Shown one piece after another: positions 19,956 through 28,967 of a stretch of 64,000 nt of DNA (positions are counted from its first letter, which is position 1; each line of letters starts with the position of its first letter). Under the pieces are notes generated by a model. It had not been told where the DNA came from and ran no database searches. It saw only the letters and a list, made by a program, of their open reading frames with translations. A program made the position numbers and the translations under genes. The DNA is from Pyropia yezoensis. Lineage: Eukaryota > Rhodophyta > Bangiophyceae > Bangiales > Bangiaceae. Where the stretch lies: positions 14,691,420-14,755,419 of the forward strand of contig CM020620.1 in the NCBI GenBank assembly GCA_009829735.1. Direction: 5' to 3'.

Positions 19956-22900
19956 CGTCACGGGTACCCCCCGCGGCGCACGGACAAGGCACACAGGGAA
20001 TGCACCAGGGACAGGGCACACAGCACACAGGAAGAAAATAGGGATATTTAATCCAACAGGATGATCGCGTCTGTCGTCTCGCCTTGCACCTTGTTGACAC
20101 CCTTTCCACAAAGCAAGCATCCGTCCAGCACCACGTCAGCGTTTGCTCGGTCGCCTCAGTCCTAGTCGCAGTCTGATTGGTCCATTTTTTTCGCCGGGGG
20201 GTGTCGGTACGTAGCCTGACCGCGGATGACTTGTCGGTATTCGGGATGGCCGTGAGGCGCTGGCACTGTATCCTTCTCGCGGGACAATCTGACCACGGCG
20301 GGTAAATAAGACTGGCCAGAGAATCACCAGTTTCATAGTGTTTACATAGGAACCTGCGTCCGTCAGATGGTCCACGAGGTCCCCCATGGACCGTCAAAGC
20401 GCGCAAAGGGAGAGGCAGAAGGACGAGCAATGATCGCCGTCGCAGCTAAAAAAAAACATTGGACCCGCACAGGCGAGGAGCTCCTCATGACGTCCTCGCA
20501 GGGTGTACGGGGTGGACCAAAACATGGAGGTCAACAGATGTTACAGTACTGTATGTACGGAGGCACGGGGAGCCCCAGCCAGAAATCCGAGCAAGTGTTG
20601 TCTTGTTTTTTTTTGTTTTTTTTGTTTGGGCTGGATTTCCAACGAGGTAACCTGTACATACAGTACAGTACACTGTACGTTCATGGCGTCCTCAGCGCCC
20701 AATGCGGTGTCCTGGTTTGGGATACGCTACAGCACAGCGGTAGAAGATCAGCCGACTGGGGCGGGCGAGGGCCCAGCTGGGTGCCACCTGCATCCAGTCT
20801 CTCAGCCAATGGGAATTCATTCCGTGACGTTGTCCGGACCAGATTTACCATCCCTACACTGATGCTCCCCTGCACGAGGCCGTTACGCTGCCAGCCGTTC
20901 CACAGGCGGCGACGACCGCGCAACAGCCTGCCGCGCATCGCGAGAGCGCGGTGTAGTCGAGAGTTACGTATCGTGATCGCAAATGGCCAGCCGTGTCTCG
21001 CCCTCGGTCAAGGACGTGCGCACCGCCACGGGGGATCCTCCGAGGTGCGGGTTCGGGCTGTGATGGCGGTAACGGGGCCGGGCTGTGACTGCACAGGCGG
21101 GGCGGTTAGGTCCGTGGGAGGGAGTGCGCGGGGCGGCGACGTTGGTGGGGGGGGTGGAGGCGGGGCGGGGTGGAGGGGCCAAGCCGGACACGGCGTCTTC
21201 TAGCGAAAAAGTTGGCCCGTTCCTGATTAAATGGTATCGGCCGGGCACACGCGCAGGGCCAAAGGGTGGGGTGGAGTGGGGGGTTGTGTGGGCCGTGCGT
21301 CCGCACCGTTTGTAAATAATCTCGACGACATCATGCCATGATGGCAAAGCAAGGCGGCCCTCGGGCGGGACGGGGCGGGAAGCGTGGGGGAGCGGGAGGG
21401 AAGGGGGGGGGGAGCGGGAGGGGGGGGGGGGGGGGGGGGGGGTGCCCGCCCCCCATCCCCGGGGACCACAGCAGCGGCTGATGGGGGGTGAGGGTCGTAT
21501 CTACAAACCGCGATTCCCCGTGCCCCACGTGTCCATCGGCAGGTGGTACCGCCCGTGTGCATTGTCCAAGGCCTGTTACCACAACGGCTTGGTGTGGCAC
21601 CCGCGTCGAAATTATACCCCCCCGTTGGCCCTGGTGCACCACAGCGGGCGACGAGACGCGCCACGTGAAAAGCAAAGCCACACCCTGATTGGATGGTACG
21701 AAATTACCCGTCTCTGTGGGACGGGGCTCCTGGAGAAGGCAAAGGGGCGTCCGGGGCACGCTCCCACGCCGGCCTACGACTGACAAGGGGAGGGGGGGGG
21801 GGGGGGGGTCGCGTACAGTATGGGTGTCCGAGCAAGCAGCGCTTGCTTCCACATCATCGGGCGAGCGTCCGTGCTGGATTCGCGTGGGTCTGTTGTCAAT
21901 GGAGCTCTGGAACCCGCTCTCCCATGCACCGTCCAAAAACGCGGCTTCACAGGCCACCCGCGCACCCTCGTCCTGGGAGGCTGTGGACAGGCCCCACACG
22001 CACACTGTACGTGGATCGTCAATCGGTCCACATGCGCGCGGCTCGAGCGCGCGTCGCGATGCGCACAGTAAGAACGAGCACACGGCCACTGATCGCATCT
22101 CTTTGCACCTCAGCGGCGACACGGTCACGATCGCCGATACTGCCAACCAATGTGGGGCCCGGCTGCAGTGGGGGGCATACAGTGCTGGCCCTTGTCGCGG
22201 GGGGGCCGTTGCACACACATAAAGCATGTCGCCTCAGCCGCCTGGGGCGGCCTGGTCCCCACCCCCACCCACACACAACTCGCCCCCGGGGTTAGACGCT
22301 TCCCGGAGAGCGCCCCGCCCGGCCCTTCTCTCTCAACCGTCATTAGAGGCGCACCCCGTCCCGGTTTTTTTTGCCCGTGACGGATGATGGGTGCGCTTGT
22401 CGAGCACTGCGGACGGCCCGGGTATGTGCCTCGCGGCGCCGGGGGCGCGCGGCTTCGCACTAATCCCCAGCCGCCCATGGCGGGTGAAGGGGGGGCTTGA
22501 CTAGTATTGGGGGCGGCCGCGGCCAGCACCCTGCAGCGCATGGGGCGGGCGGGCGTGCCCGGGCCCTGCAGCTCCCCTCCTCCCTCCACCATGGGCGGGG
22601 CCCACAGGAAAGGTGGACAAACGCGTGGCGCGAAAAAAATGGTCACGCACGGGAGGGTGCTGTGCGTGGTCGAGGAGCGTGCTCTTGGAGGGGCGCTAGT
22701 GTAGCCGATCCGCCGTTGCGGACGCGCTCTCTGTGACACACGCCTGTGCACAGGCAACCTCCAACTCAACCCAACCCGCACCCACACTGTTGGTGGTTGT
22801 GCCCTTCCCCGCACCCACCCGCCAGGGCCGCCGCGCCCCCATCACAATCCTGCCCCACCCCTTTCTATCCCCGCGGGCTATTAAAGCCCTGCCGCGGGTG

Positions 22901-23072
22901 TCCCTCGCCACGGGGTCGTTGCAGGCTCCCCCACCGCCCGCCCCGCACACGCCCTCACGGCAAAGAGACAGGCGGGCCTCACGGGTGTGCTCCACCCCTG
23001 TCGTCCAGGCACCTCTCGCCCGTTCCCCAGTCCCGCCTCACCGTGACCCCCGCCCCTCGATTGTTTCCCCGC

Positions 23073-23075
<3 letters not shown>
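19956..23075. other. Long stretch without a confident gene
   Basis: It contains a run of T (20606-20630), a 13-bp inverted repeat (20546-20558 with 20654-20666), and G tracts at 21420-21442 and 21792-21808. A minus-strand frame at 21331-22227 is open for 298 codons but ends in the G-tract (poly-Pro) and has no recognisable domain. A CTATTAAAG motif near 22880 may serve as a TATA-like element for the gene at 23143. Confidence 0.4.

Positions 23076-23106
<31 letters not shown>
23076..23106. repeat. 31-bp C tract upstream of the gene at 23143
   Basis: An uninterrupted run of 31 C ends 36 bases before the ATG at 23143. It is one of only two long C (rather than G) tracts on this strand. Confidence 0.9.
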
Positions 23107-23142
23107 ACATCGCCTGTGCCTGCCGCCCGGCACGCGGCCCTG

Positions 23143-24171
23143 ATGGAGAACAAAGACGCGCCCAGCTCTCCTGCTATGCCCTTGGTGGCCGCCCCCCCCG
23201 CCGCTCGCGGCCCGTCGTGGACCGCGACCCTGCGCGACTGCCGTGCTCGCGACCGCTGGGCGACTCTGCCGACGCACGTCGCCTTTTTTGCGTGGTCGCG
23301 ATTCACGTCCCTCTTCCCTTTGGCCGCGCCGGTACCGTCCAATGGCGTGGCAACCGACGGGCTGTTCCTGCACACTCCGTCAGAGCGGGTGGAGTTGATG
23401 GTCATGAAGTACGTCTGCGACAAGGCCGACCTGCCGGTAGGTAGCCTGCCGTCCTTTGACACGGACAACTACCCAGGCGACATCCCGACGGCGGTCCACG
23501 AGGCGCTCGAGAACAAGGAGAGTGCCGCCCACCTCGAGCGCTTCTTCCGTCGCAAGCACCGGGTACTGGTGTGTGCCTCCCAGGTCGAGTGTGTGTCCAT
23601 GTCGCACGACAACCTCACTGACCTGTGTCCGGCGCTTCCCGTGTGGTGGTACCAGGTGGAGGTTCCGTACGGCATGCCCGTGGCACTCCACAACGTCGTC
23701 TCCCTCCGCGGTAGTCTGCTACAGTCCGACCGGCCTGAGAATGGGGCCGCAACCGCCTTGTCCAGTTCGTGGCTGCTGAGCGTTGCCGTCGTGCTGGCGG
23801 GGTCCGTCGTATCGAAAAAGATTCTGTGGCTCATCCCTCAAGCCTTGGTGGACATCCTCGCCGACGCCGACTATGCGGTGCTGTGCAACGGGGACGACAC
23901 GCTGCGCCACGTCTTGGCGGCAGCCCTCGAGCTACTACGCGTGCTGTGGATCGATCAGTACGCGGTGGAGACATTCCTCGGGGAAACCCTAGACGAGCGG
24001 CGCGCCTTGCGCTGCGAGTACCGCCCAGAGGGCGGCGCTGGCCGTGTGTACCTGCGGGAAAGCGTGGATCTCCCTGGCCTGCCCTGCACCTCGGACGTGC
24101 TGGTGGACGTCGTGATGCCTAGCGTGGCGCCGGTGCCTATCATTCCGCCCCCCCCCCATGAGCTTTGGTGA
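23143..24171 (+). CDS. Unrecognised 342-residue protein
   Basis: The frame starts at ATG 23143 (MENKDAPSSPAMP) and ends with TGA at 24171. The composition is that of a folded protein: mixed charged and hydrophobic segments (for example TLPTHVAFFAWSRF, ERVELMVMKYVCDKAD, LERFFRRKHRVLVCAS, ILWLIPQALVDILADADYAVLC). A hydrophobic stretch (SSSWLLSVAVVLAGSVV) could be a buried helix or a single membrane segment. The C-terminus is Pro-rich. No catalytic motif or known domain is visible. The start is chosen as the first ATG giving natural protein sequence; an upstream alternative would translate the C tract's edge. Confidence that it is a gene is good; function is unknown. Confidence 0.65.
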   Translation: MENKDAPSSPAMPLVAAPPAARGPSWTATLRDCRARDRWATLPTHVAFFAWSRFTSLFPLAAPVPSNGVATDGLFLHTPSERVELMVMKYVCDKADLPVGSLPSFDTDNYPGDIPTAVHEALENKESAAHLERFFRRKHRVLVCASQVECVSMSHDNLTDLCPALPVWWYQVEVPYGMPVALHNVVSLRGSLLQSDRPENGAATALSSSWLLSVAVVLAGSVVSKKILWLIPQALVDILADADYAVLCNGDDTLRHVLAAALELLRVLWIDQYAVETFLGETLDERRALRCEYRPEGGAGRVYLRESVDLPGLPCTSDVLVDVVMPSVAPVPIIPPPPHELW

Positions 24172-25100
24172 GGGCTTCCCCGCCAGCATGTAGTCGAGTG
24201 GTGGCGGAGGTGGTGGCAGCAGTGGCTGGCACGCCTCGTGTACACGAGGCGGGCATGTGGTAGCCGAGTGCGTGCCCTGACAGCAGGGGGGGGGTTCGTG
24301 AGTAGGTGGGCTGGCACCGCCTGTGCGTCAACGTTTGCTTGTCCTGTGGGTCGGGTGGCCTTGTGTTTGCGTGTCCAGATGTTCTCTGTGGTCCCCTGCC
24401 ATGAAGGGTTGTCGTGTGTAGATTTAGAAAAAGGGGTCATTGTGGTCGTGGAAAAACGAGCATACTTGCATGCCAACGGCCGGCCAGAACATCAGCCACA
24501 GTGCCACACTATATGGCCCCTCCGATGCGAGTGGGTGGAGCACCTGCTGTCCCGTCGCCACTGTCACCGCCCCAACAGCCGTACCGGCGAAAAGGGTGAC
24601 CGGGCACTGAGGCGGCCTGTATATTAGAGACAGAGGAAATGGACAGCGCAAACGTGTCGGAATGAGCTGGGCCGACCGTCTCTGCACGGGACAGCACGCG
24701 GATGGGGGTCTGCAACCACCCGCTTGGCGCGGGCACGTGCTCGCGCCCGTCACTACCGAGGCGGCGGCGATGGTGGGGGTGGTGGCAAAAAGGGGTGGGG
24801 GAGGTGGATGGACTGGGCATGTCTAGGCGGGCGGCCGTCGCGACTTTGGCGGTCGACAACAGCACCGGTACGTACGCCCAACGCCGGTCGACAACGGCAC
24901 CGGTACGCCCGACTGGCGTGCGGCGCAGCCACCCCGCCATGGCAAGAGCAAAGGAAGCCGTCTAGTGAAACCGCGATACACCACCTTGACAAACCCATTG
25001 CACAGTATTTGAGAAGAATTGTCAACATTTAAGTGACCAACACCGTCTACTTCATCAGTTGTGCGTGTACTTTGAAAGATATTTCCTGCGAGTACCGCGC
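24172..25100. other. No confident gene
   Basis: A minus-strand frame from ATG 25028 (MLTILLKYCAMGLSRWC) to 24753 begins like a protein but becomes Arg/Pro-rich. It is 81 bases downstream of a GTTATGTACATAAC palindrome. A direct repeat beginning GGTCGACAAC occurs at about 24851 and 24887. No gene is called. Confidence 0.3.
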
Positions 25101-25108
25101 AGCGCTCC

Positions 25109-25458
25109 GTTATGTACATAACAAGACGGGTGCGAGTGACCTCGACCGCTGTCGGGGCATGTCGGTAACCAATGAGATCGTGATAGACAAAAACGCAAAC
25201 TTTGTTCACAAGTGCCATTCCCACGTACGAAATCGTGCGATCGATGACGTGATCCGATTTTTGATGAATCACGCCACCATATCATATGATAGTGTTCAGG
25301 TTACTTTTTCAACTGATGTCGAGGACCACTTCTTAGTTGACAGATAAACCACATTTCCGTCCAACTGTTTCAGTGTGTACCGTTCGCGATCCTCGCGAAC
25401 GCTCATGAAATTAGTCGCGGCCCGGTGAGATCTTATGGCATCATGTTATGTACATAAC
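25109..25458. promoter_or_regulatory. Two GTTATGTACATAAC palindromes
   Basis: The 14-mer lies at 25109-25122 and 25445-25458. Between them is AT-richer sequence and an imperfect palindrome, CGTTCGCGA-TCC-TCGCGAACG, at about 25381-25402. The spacing of 336 bp is close to that of the 15-kb cluster (327 bp). Confidence 0.5.
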
Positions 25459-25732
25459 GCGACCCCGTCGCTGTGGTCGTTCTGCCTGAGTGCAGTATGA
25501 GTTCTGTAAGTACTCGGAGAATTAAGAGGTAAGTATATCTAGGAGTTTTTGCTACCAGATCACTTCACCTCTGTGGATCTGCGTGGGTGCGGGGGGCGGA
25601 GGTGGGGGTGGGGGTAGGGGGTGGGTGTGTGGGGGGGGGTGGGGTGGGGGGGGGCGGGGGGGTCGTGAGCCGCGCATTGTTGGTGTGTGCCGAGAGTGGG
25701 GTTGGTGGTGGCGGTGGTGGCGGTGGGGGCCA

Positions 25733-25841
25733 GAGGCCAGCCGACTCCGTTGCCGCCTCCACAGCTACGGCTGCCGCCACGCCGCCACGCCGCCACGCCG
25801 CCACGCGGTGCCAGCTGGTGCGCAACTTTTCAGCCTGAGCT
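25733..25841. repeat. Dispersed direct repeat, left copy (109 bp)
   Basis: It matches 30612-30720 with about three mismatches and no indels, starting GAGGCCAGCCGACTCC and ending CAGCCTGAGCT. Both copies are preceded by GGTGG-type simple sequence. The copies are 4.9 kb apart and flank a copia fossil, but they need not be its ends. Confidence 0.85.
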
Positions 25842-26045
25842 CCCGGCGCAGCGGGCGGCGGCTTGTCCCCCCCCTCCCCCCCTCGCACGCAGGCGGCTGT
25901 CGCGTCGGCCCCCCCCCCGCCGCCGCCTCGCCCCCGCCGCTGCCGTCGCCGCTGACGCTGCCGCTGCCGCCACGGCGCCAATGCCGTGCGCACGGCGGCG
26001 GGGTATTGCGGCGGGGCGCCGCGCCCTCGCGGTCACCCGCGCGGC

Positions 26046-26460
26046 ATGATGAGCCCCCCCGCGGCGGCCAACGCGGCCAAGGCGACCGGTGGCAGGGGTG
26101 GGGGGGCGGCGGCGGCTCGTTGGCATCTGCGTCGGCCGCGGCATCCGTCTCCCTTGGTGGCGGCAGAGGCAGCGGCGGCGGCGGTGGTGGCGGCGGGGGT
26201 GGCGGTGGCGGGGGTGGCGGTGGCGGGGACCCCCCGCCCTCAATTGTGTCCACTGCGCGGCGCCGGCGACGCCGCTGTGGTACACTAAAGCGGATGAGCC
26301 GCGCTCCCTGTGCAACGCGTGTGGGGTGCGGCTGCACAGGGGGACGCTTGCGCTCAGGCGGGTGCCGCTGCCCGCGGGGGGCTCCCGCTACACGACCGTC
26401 CGCGGGCCGGGCGCGAGACTCTCGCCGCCGCCGCCTCTGCCGCGGCGGCCGCCGCGTCGT
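26046..26460 (+). CDS. GATA-type zinc finger gene, partial or frame-disturbed
   Basis: At 26245-26322 the plus strand encodes CVHC, 18 residues, then CNAC followed by GVRLHRG. This is a GATA finger with the C-x2-C-x18-C-x2-C spacing common in plants and many fungi, and it retains TPLWY and LCNACG. An ATG at 26046 (MMSPPAAANAAKATGG) is a plausible start but lies in another frame; a long GGCGGTGGC simple-repeat stretch in between could hide indels or an intron. Downstream of the finger the frame becomes Pro/Arg-rich and then meets a copia fossil. GATA factors bind GATA-containing promoter DNA in the nucleus. Whether this locus is a working gene or a remnant is unclear. Confidence 0.55.
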
Positions 26461-26639
26461 CATCGGGGGAGGGGGGGGTGGGGGAATGGAGGGGACGAGG
26501 GGGGGGGGGACGGCGTGGAGGCGGCCCGTCGTCATCATCGTCCAGGGGGGGCGGGGGGGGGGGGGGGGGCGGCGGCACGGTCGCCGCGGCTGGCGCGGCG
26601 AGCCGCGGCGAGCAGCTGCTATGCAAAGTGCCCCAGGCC

Positions 26640-27640
26640 GGCACCGAGGCCTTGCGCCACCGCAATCAGGTGCCGGAGATGCCCGGGCTTACCAACGAGC
26701 ACGCGTCCATCCATCTCACCGTGGACGTGCCGCCGGGCGACGCCCGCCTTAAGACCGCCCGGTTCAGGACTGCCGCCCGCAAGGAAGCGGAGCGGTTGCA
26801 GGACCGTGGCGCCTTCCGCAAGACTAAGCGGTGTGACCTGCCGCCGGGTGCCAACGTCATCAAGGGCCGCTTCGTCTTCACCCTCAAGGAGTTCAACACC
26901 CCCGAGGAGCAGCCCAAGGCACGTGACGTGGCGCAGGGCCAGTCGGACAAGGCCAAGGCCTTCGTAGTGCACAGCTCCTCGACGCTGCGACAACGCTCCA
27001 CCCGTAGCATCCTATCGACCTCAATCAACAACGACTTCCGCATTTTTTTCCACGATATCACCCAGGCAGGCCTACCTTCAGAGTCAGGAGGGGTTCACGC
27101 GGGAAATTTACCTTGACCCGCGCCCAGCCGACCGGGGGCTGTTCTGCCTGGCCGACGATGCGATACTTCTCCTCATCCTTCCCTTGTACGGCATTTGTGA
27201 CGCGGGGAATACTGGGGTGACACAATGTCGACCCACCTCCGTGGCGACTTGGGGATGGTTCCCCCCATCTCCGACCCCGCTATGTTCGCCAAGCGGGCCA
27301 CCACTGCAATGCTCCAGGGCATGACCGGCGCCTTCGTGGGCGACCTGTTCAACGGCGGCAACGAGAGCGCTTCCAGGAGCTGACCAAGAAGACCCTGGCC
27401 AGATTCCAAGCCAAGGAGCGCAAATGGGACAACGGTGCATTTGTCTGCGTCCGGCTGGCGCAGTGGCCAAGCCGACCAAGCACTTTTGCGGCCGGCCAGC
27501 TGGAGTACGTGGACAACCTCTCCATGCTGGCCATCGCGGCGTCGTTTAGGGAGTTTGTCTGCTCCCAGACCAGCTTGGCCTGGATGGCGCATACGCGGCC
27601 GGACATGCGCAGTGGGTCCAAGACCGTGTTCCTTAGAAAC
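26640..27640 (+). mobile_element. Ty1/copia reverse transcriptase fossil
   Basis: Scattered over frames of the plus strand are pieces with the order and wording of a copia-type polyprotein: the pre-RT segment with LPPGANVIKGRFVFTLKEF and KARDVAQGQ, then RT-like and downstream RNase-H-proximal pieces up to about 27640. It is broken in several places and lacks recognisable gag and integrase parts. No LTR pair can be assigned; the 109-bp repeats at 25733 and 30612 are candidates only by position. It is old, judging by decay. Confidence 0.65.
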
Positions 27641-28967
27641 CTGCAATCGGCTGCGCGCATCCGTTTTTTAGTGTAATCAGCTGTTCCTGTGTGCAGAAGG
27701 CGCGTTTGAAAAGTTCGTCTCGACGCTGTTTTGGCTCTAGCCGACATCAGACGTGGTAGCGTGAACGTTGCCCATGTCGTTCCAAACATCGGAGTGTGCG
27801 GGTCCGCCACTGTTCATGCGCACTCATTCAGAGACCGACACTCTTGTAACATCAGAACTGCCCAGACGGGGTCTGGCAAACTGCGAACTCCAGCAAGGCA
27901 TGCCCCGCGATGCATTTTTGTGTGTTCCGACGCTCGATCTATCAGCGTTCTAGGCATGGCCTGCACAACGCTCCACTCGACAGCAAGACCTCTGCGACGA
28001 TCGTTGCGGATCGTTGCGCGACCTTGCCGCATTCCCAGCACGTTCCTCGTCTTCCCATGTTCTTGCTCATATGTCCGTTGGCCGTGTGCGCACCCGACCT
28101 CCCCTGCTTGTCTCAACTCACCCTCTTCGTGTACCGCCCGCGCCACGCCGCAGCCAACAAGCTCACCAGCACCGCGGTGCGGCCGCGGCTGCCGAGACGA
28201 CTCTTGTCCCGCGTGGCCAGCCCACGGCTCGCGGCAGCAGCAGCAGCGGCGGCGTGCGGCGCCTTTGCGGCGGTGGCGTCTGCAGCAGTGATGGCGACAG
28301 CAGCAGGCAGGGCTCGCTGGCGGCGGCGGCAGCAGCAGGCATGGCTTCTCTGGTGGCGGCGGGCGCAGCAGGCATGGCGGCAGTAGCAGCTGGCTTGTCT
28401 ACGGTAGCAGCAGGCACGGCGGCGGCCGCAGGCCCGGCTGGCGGCGTAATCTCGGCAGCAGTGGCGCCCCGGCGGGAAGAAGCGTGGGGGGTTGGACAAG
28501 CATGGGGGAACACAAGAGGGGGGTGGGGGTTGTGGAGTGGCTGCGCAGCAAGTGGCTAGTGTGGTCGCACTGCGCGGGCCGAGTGATGCACCCGCAAACG
28601 AACTTATGACAACTGCCTCGAGAAGAGCCCTTACTGTTTACTCCACTCTTCGAGCCCGCGACATAAAAAAATACTCACAGCCTGCACGCACGGGAGCAAC
28701 CCGAGCTCTGGCGCCTCCACACAGGCCAGCTACACACGCACACGGCCGACCCTCGACACAAGAGAGCCCCCATTCCCGCAGCACCCATAAACACAAAAGA
28801 CACTCTCACAACGGACAGAGGACGCCAAAAATGCTCCATCTCCGCCGCTTCCTCACACGACACACACTCTCATGACAAAAAGCCCACAAGACGAAACCCT
28901 CGTGCACGAGGCAGCCGCCCCAGATTCAAACCCCCCTCCACAACCACCATAGCACGGCATAATAACA
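27641..28967. other. Low-complexity, no confident gene
   Basis: 28200-28460 is dominated by GCAGCAGGC/GGCGGCAGCA simple sequence, open on both strands as Ala-rich peptides. 28600-28960 is A/C-rich. No gene is supported. Confidence 0.45.

Noticed and set aside
20367-21203. 278-codon plus-strand frame
   Set aside because: It crosses a poly-T run and a foldback repeat and turns into Gly-rich low complexity; no domain and no conserved partner.
21331-22227. 298-codon minus-strand frame
   Set aside because: Some parts read plausibly, but the C-terminal third is the translation of a G tract and there is no domain or partner to support it.
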